Shown: positions 47,424 through 57,000 of the stretch, piece after piece
Position numbering within the stretch: the stretch's first letter is position 1
How the letters are laid out: every line of letters begins with the position of its first letter
From: Rhodovulum euryhalinum
Lineage (GTDB): Bacteria > Pseudomonadota > Alphaproteobacteria > Rhodobacterales > Rhodobacteraceae
Assembly: GCF_004342445.1 (NCBI RefSeq)
Contig: NZ_SLWW01000006.1
Coordinates: 1 to 64,000, forward strand
Reading direction: 5' to 3'
Length of the DNA stretch: 64,000 nt
Position numbers and translations under genes: made by a program
The notes under the pieces: generated by a model
Told to the model about the DNA's origin: nothing
What the model saw: the letters and a program-made list of their open reading frames with translations, nothing else
The model's database searches: none

Positions 47424-48059
47424 TCAGTCGATCCCGAAGATGACGTTGTACGCGGCGGTGCCGCCGCCGCGGTTGATGACCTCGACCACATGATCGCCCG
47501 ATTGCCACAGCTGGCCGCGATACTCGCGGTCCGGCGTCATCTGCTCGAGCAGGAACGTGCCGTCGGGGTTGAAGATCTGGTAGGAGACGCCGGCATCGCC
47601 GGTCGCGACGCGGACGTAGAGGTTCTGGCCGTCCTTGGCGCCGAGCACGTAGCGCGCGCTGCCGCCCGGCGACAGCGTGCCCGTAAGTTCAGCCCCCGAC
47701 GCGCCGGCGTCGAACCGCACCCGCGCGGACGAGGTCGCTGGCTCGGACGCCGCGCCGGCCATGGCCCCGCCGCCATCTTCGGCGCCCTCGGCGACGGTCA
47801 GTTCGCCCACCGAGCCGTCATTGTAGCCGATGCAGCGCCAGACGGTGCCGCCCCCGTCGCGCAGCATCACCAGCGTGCCCGCCTCGGAGAATTCGCTGCT
47901 GAGGACTTCACCGCCGGCCTGGGCGTCCGGGCCGCCCACGGCGCGCAGCCGCTCGATGCAGCCGTCGATCGCGAACTGCTCGTCGGCGGATGCGGGCGGG
48001 GTGATCCCGAGGGCGATCGCCATCGAGGCTGTCGCGAGGATGAATGTGAAGGTCTTCAT
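47424..48059 (-). CDS. Secreted protein, paralogue of the 37966-38595 product
   Basis: 211 residues with a signal peptide (about 1-25, ending PPASA). It has the same two domains as its paralogue: DGCIERLRAVGGPDAQAGG, SEAGTLVMLRDGGGTVWRCI and GYNDGSVG, then the PPC-like ELTGTLSPGGSARYVLGA, SYQIFNPD and YRGQLWQSGDHVVEVINRG, both proteins ending in GID. Sequence identity over the alignable part looks like roughly half or more by eye. The two genes lie 9 kb apart on the same strand, which implies duplication. Function unknown. Confidence 0.8.
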   Translation of the reverse strand: MKTFTFILATASMAIALGITPPASADEQFAIDGCIERLRAVGGPDAQAGGEVLSSEFSEAGTLVMLRDGGGTVWRCIGYNDGSVGELTVAEGAEDGGGAMAGAASEPATSSARVRFDAGASGAELTGTLSPGGSARYVLGAKDGQNLYVRVATGDAGVSYQIFNPDGTFLLEQMTPDREYRGQLWQSGDHVVEVINRGGGTAAYNVIFGID

Positions 48060-48132
48060 CTTCTGGTTCTCCATGAACGATCGGGCCGTGGAAACTGTTG
48101 GCGGATGCGGCAGCCGGGCCCGGCCGCCCCGG

Positions 48133-48681
48133 TCAGAGACGTCCGTCCTCGGTGCTGAAGACGGTGCCTTCCGCGTTGACGTTGCAGACGCCATGCCGAT
48201 GGCCGGTGGCGACCTCGACCCGGTATTCCTGCCCCCCCGCCTGGGAAAAGGTTCCCATCGCCGAGCCGGCCACGTGGATGTCGCGGGGGTTGCGCCCCCA
48301 TTGGGCCGAGGCCTCGCTTACGCAGATCCGCATCGCGAGGTTGGGCGCACCCTGTGCCGCATCGTGCCGCTTGTAGGCCAGCCGGTTCGCGCGTTCGGTG
48401 TGGCCGGGGTCATAGCCCGAGCCATAGGCGGCGCTCGACCATGCGGAATCGTAGGGCTTGTTATGTAGCCCGTAGCGATAGCCGCGTTCGAAATCCGCCT
48501 TGTCCTGGCCGGTTTGCAGCGCATGGCCCTCGCGGGAATGGTCTTCGTGATGGGCGAAGGCCGCGATCCCGAGGATCGCGAGCGCGGCGAGGGCGGCCTT
48601 GTCGCTCTCCTCGCTGGCGTGGACGGGCAGGGTTGACATGACGAACAGAACTGTCGTCGCGGCGATTGCGGTCCGGTTCAT
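48133..48681 (-). CDS. Secreted protein of unknown function
   Basis: 182 residues with a signal peptide (about 1-23, ending LPVHA). An Ala/Leu-rich helix (AALAALAILGIAAFA) and HHEDHSREGH histidine stretch are followed by FERGYRYGLHNKPY and a C-terminal beta domain, YRVEVATGHRHGVCNVNAEG, that ends in DGRL. TTGGAAGGACTTGTGA precedes the ATG. It is the first gene of the 48681-44593 run of envelope proteins and the histidine cluster could bind a metal; that is inference. Confidence 0.7.
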   Translation of the reverse strand: MNRTAIAATTVLFVMSTLPVHASEESDKAALAALAILGIAAFAHHEDHSREGHALQTGQDKADFERGYRYGLHNKPYDSAWSSAAYGSGYDPGHTERANRLAYKRHDAAQGAPNLAMRICVSEASAQWGRNPRDIHVAGSAMGTFSQAGGQEYRVEVATGHRHGVCNVNAEGTVFSTEDGRL

Positions 48682-48918
48682 TCACAAGTCCTTCCAAGGC
48701 ATATTCATTTTCGGTCTGGGTGCAAAAAAATACGGCCGTCTTTCCCGTCGGCATCCCGTGCGACCGTGGCCGCTGCGGCAAAGGTGAACGTCCTGGCGCG
48801 GTGATGCGCCTGCATTGCCGATCCCCGACTTTTCGGTCCCCTCCAGAATCGACGCTTTGCAACCGTTGACCAAGGTCGTTGCTGCGAGAAGGGCGAAAAT
48901 ATGCGAACCGAAGAAATG

Positions 48919-49332
48919 TCAGCGTGATCGCTTTTCGGGCGGCGTGTCCCAGTCGGTGCGCGCGAGGTCCATGCCCTCGGCCGCGCATACCTGCCCCGCG
49001 ACATCGGCCGCGGTCAGCCTCAGCGCCACCGCCCCCTCCTTCAGCCGCAGGCGCAGTTCGGATGGGCCGGGGCGCAGGCCGTGGGTGGCGTTGCAGACCC
49101 CGCCACAGGCCGCGACCTCTGCCAGCAGCGCGTCGCCCGCGGCCTGCCAGCGGTCGGTGATCTCGTCCAGCGTTGTGGCCCGGATCTCGTCGCCCAGGAG
49201 GTTGGCGCTGACGGTCGCCACATGGGTCCCGCCCTCGCCCGCCGTGGCGTTGAGGTTGAACCGCGTCTGGACCGAACGGACCAGCGCCGTACCGCCCGGT
49301 TGGTCGGCCGCAAGGGCCGCCTCGGTGCGCAT
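48919..49332 (-). CDS. Hypothetical protein
   Basis: 137 residues from ATG 49332 (a start at 49359 is also possible). Protein-like composition with FNLNATAGEGGTHVATVSAN, DEITDRWQAAGDALLAEVAA and a CGGVCNATHG motif. No signal peptide or known domain. Its start touches the beginning of a DUF2478 remnant on the other strand, so it may have been formed or fused at that break. Weak support. Confidence 0.4.
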   Translation of the reverse strand: MRTEAALAADQPGGTALVRSVQTRFNLNATAGEGGTHVATVSANLLGDEIRATTLDEITDRWQAAGDALLAEVAACGGVCNATHGLRPGPSELRLRLKEGAVALRLTAADVAGQVCAAEGMDLARTDWDTPPEKRSR

Positions 49333-49595
49333 GCCGCCTGAACCCCGACGCGCTGGCACGCGCCGTTGTCGAGGTCGATCGGCGGCTCTCAGGGTCGGTC
49401 GAAATCCTGCTTCTGAACAAGTTCGGGCCGCACGAGGCAGAGGGGCGCGGGTTCCGGGATTCGATCGCGTGCGCGCCTGAACGGGGTCTTCCCGTGCTGA
49501 TGGGTGTCGGTCGCTTCAATCTCGAAGCGTTCGACGACTTCGCCGGCGGACTGGCCGAAGTCCTCCCGCCGGATCAAGAGGCCATCCGGGCCTGA
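49332..49595 (+). pseudogene. DUF2478 protein, C-terminal remnant
   Basis: With no start codon, the plus-strand frame reads CRLNPDALARAVVEVDRRL, EILLLNKFGPHEAEGRGF, GLPVLMGVGRFNLEAFDDFA and ends DQEAIRA before TGA. CRL-PDALA, L--NKFG--EAEGRGFR and GIPVLVGV are typical of DUF2478, a predicted NTPase often near molybdate genes. Only the last 85 residues or so are present. Finding it next to the nar locus, whose reductase needs molybdenum cofactor, is suggestive. Confidence 0.6.
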
Positions 49596-49650
49596 TGCCT
49601 CGACGCAATGGATGCGATCGCTGCCTGAGGCCACGTTGCAGCGCAACGGG

Positions 49651-50217
49651 TCACCGGGCGTTCGCGGTCCCCGGTGTCAGGTCGAGTCCGCGGCGGGCGG
49701 CCATCCGGTTGCGCAGGTCGGCAAGGTCGGCGCGGGTCAGCCGCGCGCGGGCCAGCGGCAAAAGGACGGCGTTTTCAAGGATCATGTGGCGGCGATAGGC
49801 CGAGGCAAAGCCGCGCAGCGCGGCCAGGTCGCGCGGCGTTTCTCCGGCCAGGATCGCGCGCAGGATGCCGCGCACCTCGGCGGCCTGGGGTCTGACCGCG
49901 TCATGCTCGGCATCGAGTTGCGCCAGAAGATGGTCCATCCGGTCCTCGGGCGCGGCGCGGCGCCTGAGCAGCGGGAAAAGGTCCTGGTCCTCGTCGAGCG
50001 TGTGCACGGGCAATTCGGTTTCCATATGCGTCAGCAGGGCCGCCGCCTGGGCGGTGTCGCGCCCTGCCGACGCGGCCAGCCGCTCCAGCTCCGCCAGCAT
50101 CAGCCGCTGACGGTAATGGTCCGCGGCCAGCGCATCGAGCGGATTGGCATAGCGTCGCAGATCGACCGGCCGCGTGCCGTCGTCGCGGGGCGGGGCGTGG
50201 TCGATCTGGGGGCACAT
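49651..50217 (-). CDS. Hemerythrin-domain protein of the nar locus
   Basis: 188 residues. HHE-type metal ligands are visible in ALAADHYRQRLML, LLTHMETELPVHTLDEDQDL, LAQLDAEHDAVR and YRRHMILENAVLLPLA, with the H...H-x3-D/E pattern of a di-iron four-helix bundle. Such proteins sense or bind O2 or NO. It is the last gene of the narK-narGHJI run, 11 bases after the PPIase gene. A role in iron-centre repair or NO protection of the reductase is inference. Confidence 0.82.
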   Translation of the reverse strand: MCPQIDHAPPRDDGTRPVDLRRYANPLDALAADHYRQRLMLAELERLAASAGRDTAQAAALLTHMETELPVHTLDEDQDLFPLLRRRAAPEDRMDHLLAQLDAEHDAVRPQAAEVRGILRAILAGETPRDLAALRGFASAYRRHMILENAVLLPLARARLTRADLADLRNRMAARRGLDLTPGTANAR

Positions 50218-50228
50218 GGCCTTTCTCC

Positions 50229-51029
50229 TCAGAGGATGTGGCGGGCCGGGTCCAGCCCGGTCACGCGGGTCCGCTCCAGCAGGTCGGCGACGAAGTCGCG
50301 GGCCGCCTGCGCCCAGGCCGCCTTTTCCAGCGCCTCGGCGATCTCGGCCCGGACGGTATCCAGGTCGAAGGGCCGGATCGTGCCGCCCGCGTGGGCATCC
50401 ACGCGCAGGACATGCACGCCATAGCGGGTCTCGACGCTGATGATCTGACCCTCGGCCAGCCCGGCCAGCGCGGCCTCGAACTCGGGAACGGTGTCGCCCG
50501 GCGCGATCTGGCCCAGCTGCCCGCCCGCCGTGCGCGAGGGGCAGTCGCTTTCCTGCCCGGCGATGCGGCCGAAGGCGTCGGGGGCCTCGGCCAGCCGCCG
50601 CAGCGCCGCCGCGGCCTGGGCCCGTGCCTCGGCGCGCGCCGTGTCGTCCTCGGGCTTCGCGGCATAGAGGATATGCGACACCTGCCAAAGGTCGGGCGTG
50701 CGGAACCGCTCGGGCGCGGCGTCATAGGCGGCGCGGATCGCGGCTTCGGTGACCGGGACGGGGTCGATGCGTTCCTCCATCAGCGAGCGGATCAGGGCCT
50801 CGTCCTCGGTTTCGCGGCGGTGGGGGGCAAGCTCGTGCGGGCTGGCTGCCAGCCCGGCGCGCCGGGCCTCCTGCAGCATCGCCTCGCGGATCACCAGCGC
50901 GCGGGCCGCCTTGCGCCAGGCGATCCCCGGCTTGTCGGGGGGTGCGGGCTGGTTCTGCGCCTCGGCCGCAATGGCGGTGGGGGCGATTGCGACGCCGTTC
51001 ACGGTGATTTCGGGAAACAGGGGGCTCAT
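50229..51029 (-). CDS. Parvulin-type peptidyl-prolyl isomerase of the nar locus
   Basis: 266 residues. The parvulin domain (about 140-235) has VSHILYAAKPEDD, GGQLGQIAPGDTVPEFEAAL and ETRYGVHVLRVD. An N-terminal SurA/NifM-like helical region precedes it. There is no signal peptide, so it is probably cytosolic, unlike SurA. It starts five bases after narI and is usual in nar operons of alpha- and betaproteobacteria, where it may help mature NarGH. Confidence 0.85.
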   Translation of the reverse strand: MSPLFPEITVNGVAIAPTAIAAEAQNQPAPPDKPGIAWRKAARALVIREAMLQEARRAGLAASPHELAPHRRETEDEALIRSLMEERIDPVPVTEAAIRAAYDAAPERFRTPDLWQVSHILYAAKPEDDTARAEARAQAAAALRRLAEAPDAFGRIAGQESDCPSRTAGGQLGQIAPGDTVPEFEAALAGLAEGQIISVETRYGVHVLRVDAHAGGTIRPFDLDTVRAEIAEALEKAAWAQAARDFVADLLERTRVTGLDPARHIL

Positions 51030-51034
51030 CGGGT

Positions 51035-51805
51035 CTACTCCGCCGGTCGGGGTTGGGTGCCGGCGACGGGGGCGCCGCGGCGTTCGGGGGCGCGGTGCGG
51101 GACCGCGCCGGTCCGCTCGGGCAGGGCCACGCGGCGGCGCGAGCGCACGATCTGGTAGCCCGGCCGGTAGAGATAGCGCAGCGGCACCGAGAGCATGTGC
51201 ACGAGCCGCGTGAACGGGAACAGCAGGAAGATCGTCAGCCCCAGGAACAGGTGCAGCTTGAACAGGATGTTCACGTCCGCGATGTAGCTGGCCGCCGCGC
51301 TGTCGAAGGTCCAGATACCCTGCGCCCAGGACATGAACTTGGTCATCTCGTGCCCGTCGAGGTGCTGCAGCGAGACGAAGATCGTCAGCAGGCCCAGCAC
51401 AAGCTGCGCGATCAGCAGCCCCAGGATGCCGATGTCCGCGAAGCTCGATGTCGTGCGGATGCGCGGGTCGGTCCAGCGGCGGTGGAACAGGAGGATCCCG
51501 CCCGCCAGCGCCATCACGCCGGCGATGCCGCCCGCGACGACGGCCAGCGTCTGTTTCGCGCCGTGGCTGATGCCGACCGCGTCGAACACCCAGATCGGCG
51601 TCAGAAGCCCGATCAGGTGGCCGAAGAAGATCACGATCACGCCGACATGGAACAGCACCGAGCCGAGGATCAGCTGCCTGCGCCGCAACAGTTGCGAGGA
51701 CGAGGATTTCCAGGTGAACGGGTCGCGTTCATAACGCGCGATGGACCCGAGGACCAGCACCGCCAGCGCGATGTAGGGGTAAATCCCGAAGAGAAAGTTG
51801 TGCAT
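51035..51805 (-). CDS. narI: Respiratory nitrate reductase gamma subunit
   Basis: 256 residues, five membrane helices. It is the diheme cytochrome b that takes electrons from quinol. The haem histidines are in LFHVGVIVIFFGHLIG (two) and in KLHLFLGLTIFLLFPFTRLVH (two). The N-terminus MHNFLFGIYPYIALAVLVLG is typical. A C-terminal Arg/Pro-rich tail (from about 225) is an extension. It is followed by the PPIase gene and preceded by narJ after 12 bases. Confidence 0.95.
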   Translation of the reverse strand: MHNFLFGIYPYIALAVLVLGSIARYERDPFTWKSSSSQLLRRRQLILGSVLFHVGVIVIFFGHLIGLLTPIWVFDAVGISHGAKQTLAVVAGGIAGVMALAGGILLFHRRWTDPRIRTTSSFADIGILGLLIAQLVLGLLTIFVSLQHLDGHEMTKFMSWAQGIWTFDSAAASYIADVNILFKLHLFLGLTIFLLFPFTRLVHMLSVPLRYLYRPGYQIVRSRRRVALPERTGAVPHRAPERRGAPVAGTQPRPAE

Positions 51806-51817
51806 GACGTGCCTCCG

Positions 51818-52531
51818 TCAGTGGGATGCGTGCCGGCCCGGGGCCGGAACGTCGTTGCAGGGGGTATCCATGCGCGCGAGCATGTCGCGCACCTGGGGGC
51901 ACCCCGCGCCGGGGTCGGGGCCGAAGGTGACCTGGGTTTCCTCCCAGACGGCGTCGAGCGCCGCGAGGTCGTCGGGGTCGTCCTCGGGTTGCGCCAGCAG
52001 GGCGTCCACGGTCCGGGCGTCGGCCGTCTCGCCCGCGAGATGCAGAAGCGCGCGGAACACGCCCGCATAGGGGCTTTGCCGTTTGTCCAGCCGCTGCGCC
52101 AGCACCTCGAAGATATGCGCCGCATCGGCCAGTGTCTCGCGCGCCTCGGCCTTGGGCCGGTGCGCCAGGAATTCCAGAAGCACCGGCAGGTGATCGGGCA
52201 GTTCCTCGGTCGCGGGCTCGAACCCGCCCCGGCGATAGGTCTCGATCAGGTCGACCATCGCGCTGCCGCGGTCCCGGCTTTCGCCGTGGACATGCTCGAA
52301 CAGGTTCAGCGACAGCGACCGCGACCGGTCGAACAGCGACACGAACCGCTCCTGCTGGTCGTGCAGATCCATGTCGTGCAGTTCGTCCAACAGCGGCAGA
52401 AGCTGCCGGCGCACGGCCGGGGTCAGCAGGTCTTCCACCAGCATCGCGTCGGCGATGTCCCAGGTGGCGGCCTTGAATTCGGCGCTGGGATAGCTCAGCA
52501 TCGCCGAAAGGGCCTTCAGGGTGATCTTCAT
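51818..52531 (-). CDS. narJ: Nitrate reductase molybdenum cofactor assembly chaperone
   Basis: 237 residues. The NarJ/TorD-like all-helical chaperone binds apo-NarG. ALSAMLSYPSAEF, QERFVSLFDRSRSLSLNLFE and HVHGESRDRGSAMVDLIETY are the conserved core (the ...YV..FD....SL.L.EH..G..R.RG.AM pattern). DHLPVLLEFLA is also conserved. Its start overlaps the narH stop by one base. Confidence 0.95.
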   Translation of the reverse strand: MKITLKALSAMLSYPSAEFKAATWDIADAMLVEDLLTPAVRRQLLPLLDELHDMDLHDQQERFVSLFDRSRSLSLNLFEHVHGESRDRGSAMVDLIETYRRGGFEPATEELPDHLPVLLEFLAHRPKAEARETLADAAHIFEVLAQRLDKRQSPYAGVFRALLHLAGETADARTVDALLAQPEDDPDDLAALDAVWEETQVTFGPDPGAGCPQVRDMLARMDTPCNDVPAPGRHASH

Positions 52532-54054
52532 CAGAACGCCTCCGACGGAAGGGTGAATTTCTTCTTCTTGCCGCCGAAGAGCGAGCCCTCGGACATGCCG
52601 GTGGAACAGCCGTTGCCATCGGTGAAGCCGCAGCCGCCGCGCAGGTCCATCGCCTCTTCGGCGAGTTCCCGGTGGGTCGTCGGGATCACGAAGCGGTCCT
52701 CGTAATTGGCCAGCGCCATGATCCGGTACATGTCCTCGATCACCCGGCCCGAAAGGCCGACGCGCGCGGCGATGCCCTCGTCGGTGACGCCGTCGATAGT
52801 CTTGGCGCGCATGTAGGCGCGCATCGCCAGCATCCGTTCCAGCGCGGAAACCACCGGGGCCTCGTCGCCCGCCGTCAGCATGTTGGCGAGGTACCGGACC
52901 GGGATGCGCAGGCTGCGCACGTCGGGCATCTCGCAATCATGGCCGATCTTGCCCGCCTCGGCGGCGTTCTGGATCGGCGACAGCGGCGGGATGTACCACA
53001 CCATCGGCAGCGTCCGGTATTCAGGATGCAGCGGGAAGGCGACCTTCCATTCCATCGCCATCTTCCAGACCGGCGAGTTCCGGGCGGCCTCGATCCATTC
53101 CTGGGGCACGCCATCGGCCAGCGCCATCTCGCGCACCACCGGGTCGTTGGGGTCGAGGAAGACGTCGAGCTGTGCGCCGTAAAGGTCGGTCACCTTCTCG
53201 GAACTCGCCGCCGCCTCGATCGCGTCGGCGTCATAGAGCATCACGCCCAGATAGCGGATCCGCCCCACGCAGGTTTCCGAACAGACCGTGGGCATGCCCG
53301 ACTCGATCCGCGGATAGCAGAAGGTGCATTTCTCGGACTTGCCGGTGTCCCAGTTGTAATAGACTTTCTTGTAGGGGCAGCCCGAGATGCACATCCGCCA
53401 GCCCCGGCATTTCTCCTGGTCGATCAGGACGACGCCGTCCTCCTCGCGCTTGTAGATCGCGCCCGAGGGGCAAGAGGCCGCGCAGGTCGGGTTCAGGCAG
53501 TGTTCGCAGAGCCGGGGAAGATACATCATGAAGGTGTTCTCGTATTCCCCGTAGATCTCCTTCTGCACGCCCTCGAAGTTGTAGTCCTGCGACCGTTTCG
53601 AGAATTCGCCGCCGAGGATCTCCTCCCAGTTCGGCGCCCATTCGATCTTCTCGATCCGCGCGCCGGTGATCTTGGAATAGGGCCGCGCGGTCGGGAAGGC
53701 CTCCATCTCGGGGGCCGATTTCAGGTGGTCGTGGTCGAAGTCGAAGGGTTCGTAATAGTCGTCGATCTCGGGCAGGTCGGGGTTGCCGAAGATGTTGGAG
53801 AGAATCCGCCACTTGGCGCCCTGTTTCGGCTGGATGTGGCCGCGCCGGTTGCGCTCCCACCCGCCGTTCCAGCGTTTCTGGTTCTCCCAGTCCTTGGGAT
53901 AGCCGATGCCGGGCTTGGTCTCGACGTTGTTGAACCACGCGTATTCGACGCCCTCGCGGCTCGTCCACACGTTCTTGCAGGTGACGGAGCAGGTGTGGCA
54001 CCCGATGCACTTGTCGAGGTTCAGCACCATGCCGATTTGCGCACGCACTCTCAT
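52531..54054 (-). CDS. narH: Respiratory nitrate reductase beta subunit
   Basis: 507 residues. Four iron-sulfur clusters: CIGCHTCSVTC near the N-terminus, CEHCLNPTCAASCPSG, CRGWRMCISGCPY (tryptophan in place of one cysteine, giving the [3Fe-4S] cluster) and CTFCYPRIESGMPTVCSETC. It carries electrons from NarI to NarG on the cytoplasmic face. The Lys-rich GGKKKKFTLPSEAF tail is a little longer than in Escherichia coli. Its start overlaps the narG stop by four bases. Confidence 0.96.
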   Translation of the reverse strand: MRVRAQIGMVLNLDKCIGCHTCSVTCKNVWTSREGVEYAWFNNVETKPGIGYPKDWENQKRWNGGWERNRRGHIQPKQGAKWRILSNIFGNPDLPEIDDYYEPFDFDHDHLKSAPEMEAFPTARPYSKITGARIEKIEWAPNWEEILGGEFSKRSQDYNFEGVQKEIYGEYENTFMMYLPRLCEHCLNPTCAASCPSGAIYKREEDGVVLIDQEKCRGWRMCISGCPYKKVYYNWDTGKSEKCTFCYPRIESGMPTVCSETCVGRIRYLGVMLYDADAIEAAASSEKVTDLYGAQLDVFLDPNDPVVREMALADGVPQEWIEAARNSPVWKMAMEWKVAFPLHPEYRTLPMVWYIPPLSPIQNAAEAGKIGHDCEMPDVRSLRIPVRYLANMLTAGDEAPVVSALERMLAMRAYMRAKTIDGVTDEGIAARVGLSGRVIEDMYRIMALANYEDRFVIPTTHRELAEEAMDLRGGCGFTDGNGCSTGMSEGSLFGGKKKKFTLPSEAF

Positions 54055-57000
54055 TCCGCGGCCTCCTGGGTTGCGGGACGGTCGAGCCAGTCGACCTTGT
54101 TCATCTTGCGGACGATGACGAATTCGTCCCGGTTCGAGCCGACGGTGCCGTAGTAGTTGAAGCCGTAGGCCAACTGGGCGTAGCCGCCGATCATGTGGGT
54201 GGGCTTGGGCACCGCGCGGGTGACCGAGTTGTGGATGCCGCCGCGGATGCCGGTCTTTTCCGATCCGGGCGTGTTCACGATCTTCTCCTGCGCGTGATAC
54301 ATCAGCGTCATCCCCTCCTTCACCCGCTGCGAGACGACCGCGCGTGCGGTCAGCGCGCCGTTCACGTTGAAGGCCTCGATCCAGTCGTTGTCCTCGATCC
54401 CGGCCTTCTTCGCGTCGACCTCGGAAATCCAGACCACCGGCCCGCCGCGGTTGAGCGTCAGCATGTGCAGGTTGTCGGAATAGGTCGAATGGATGCCCCA
54501 TTTCTGGTGCGGCGTGATGAAGTTCAGCACGACATGGGGCCGGTCGGTTTCGGGGTTCACCTCCGCCGTGATGGTTTTCAGGTCCACCGGCGGGCGGTAC
54601 TGGCACAGCGCCTCGCCGAAGGCCCGCATCCACAGGTGATCCTGGTAAAGCTGCTGGCGGCCGGTGACGGTGCGCCAGGGGATCAGTTCGTGGACGTTGG
54701 TATAGCCGGCGTTGTAGCAGACCTCCTCGCTTTCGATGCCCGACCAGGTGGGCGAGCTGATGATCTTGCGCGGCTGGGCGGCGATGTCGCGGAAGCGGAT
54801 CTTGTTGTGCTCCTGCCCCTCGGCCAGATGCGCGTGGTGTCGGCCTGTGGGCTTCTCCAGCGCCTGCCACGCCTTGACCGCGACCTCGCCGTTGGTTTCC
54901 GGGGCCAGCATCAGGATGACCTCGGTCGCGTCGATGTCGGTGACGATCTTCGGCCGCCCCTTGGCCGGGCCGTCCGCCCAGACGCCGTTCAGCTTGGCCA
55001 GTTCGTGGATCTCGGCCTCGGTGTTCCAGCCGATGCCCTTGCCGCCGTTGCCGAGCGTGTCCAGCAGCGGCCCGACCGACACGAAGCGGTCATAGAGCGC
55101 GGGGTAGTCCCGTTCGACCGCGACATAGTTCGGGGCGGTCTTGCCGGGGATCAGGTCACATTCGCCCTTCTTCCAGTCCCGCACATGGGGCTGGGCCAGT
55201 TCTCCGGGCGTGTCGTGCAGGATCGGCGCCTGGACGATATCGGTTTCCACGCCCAGGATTTCCGGCGCGACCTCCGAGAATTTCCGGGCGATCGCCTTGA
55301 AGATCTCCCAGTCCGATTTCGACTCGTAGGCCGGGTCCACCGCCGCCTGCAGCGGGTGGATGAAAGGGTGCATGTCCGAGGTGTTGAGGTCGTTCTTCTC
55401 GTACCAGCTGGCGGTCGGCAGGACCACGTCGGCATAGACCGCCGTCGTGCTCATCCGGAAGTCGATGCAGACCAGAAGGTCGAGCTTCCCCTCGGGCGCG
55501 GTGTCGTGCCAGACGGCCTCCTTCGGCTTCTCGCGGCCCTCGGCGCCCAGATCCTTGCCCATCACGCCGTTGTCGGTGCCCAGAAGGTGCTTGATGAAGT
55601 ATTCATGCCCCTTGCCCGACGAGCCCAAGAGGTTCGACCGCCAAACGAACAGGTTCCGCGGCCAGTTCTCGGGCGCGTCCGGATCCTCGCAGGACATCTG
55701 GAGCGTACCCGATTTCAACCCCTCGACCACATACTCCTTCGGGTCCTTGCCCGCCGCCCTGGCGGCCTTCGCCACCTCCAGCGGGTTGGTCTTGAGTTGC
55801 GGGGCCGAGGGCAGCCAGCCCATGCGTTCGGCGCGGATGTTGTAGTCGATCAGAGCGGCGTCCCAGTCGCCCTCGGGAGCGGTGGGGCTGAGGATTTCGC
55901 GCACGTTCAGCGTTTCATAGCGCCACTGGTCGGTATGCGCGTAGAAGGCCGAGGTGCCGTTCATCTGCCGCGGCGGGCGGTTCCAGTCGAGCGCGAAGGC
56001 GAGCGGCAGCCAGCCGGTCTGCGGACGCAGCTTTTCCTGGCCCACATAATGGCTCCAGCCGCCGCCCGACTGGCCGACACAGCCGCACATCACCAGCAGA
56101 TTGATGATGCCGCGATAGTTCATGTCCATGTGGTACCAGTGGTTCAGACCGGCCCCGAGGATGACCATGGACTTGCCGTGCGTCTTTTCCGCGTTCAGCG
56201 CGAATTCGCGGGCGACCGTGATCGTCTTGTCGGCCGGAACGCCCGTGATCTTTTCGGCCCAGGCGGGGGTATAGGGCAGATCCTCGTCATAGGATTTCGC
56301 GATCCACGCGCCGCCCAGGCCCCGGTCGAGGCCATAATTGGCGCAGAACAGGTCGAAGACCGTTACGACCAGCGCCTCGCCATCGGCCAGCTTCACCCGC
56401 CGGGCGGGGATGTTGCGGGTCAGCACGTCGGGATGGCCGCATTTCACGAAATGCTGGTGCGCGGCGCCGCCGAAATAGGGGAAGTCGACGCCCACGACCT
56501 CGTCGTGGTCCTCTTCCAGGATCAGGCTGAGGCGCAGCCTGGTCTCCTTGTCGCCGGCACGTTCTTCGAGGTTCCAGCGGCCTTCCTCGCCCCAGCGGAA
56601 ACCGACCGACCCGTTCGGCACCACGATGCCGCCGGTCCCGTCGTCGAAGGCAACGGTCTTCCAGTCGGGGTTGTTGGTCTGGCCGAGCTTGCCGTCGAAA
56701 TCGTCGGCGCGCAGCATCCGGCCCGGCACCAACCGGCCGTCCTTTTCGTCCAGCCGCACCAGCATCGGCATGTCGGTGTACTTGCGCGCGTAATCCTCGA
56801 AATAGGGCGCCTGGCGGTCGAGGTGGAACTCGCGCAGGATCACGTGGCCCATCGCCATCGCCAGCGCGCTGTCGGTGCCCTGCTTGGGGTTCAGCCAGAT
56901 GTCGCCGAATTTCGACGCCTCGGAATAGTCGGGGCAGATCACCGCCGACTTGGTGCCGCGATAGCGCGCCTCGGTGTAGAAATGCGCGTCGGGCGTCCGG

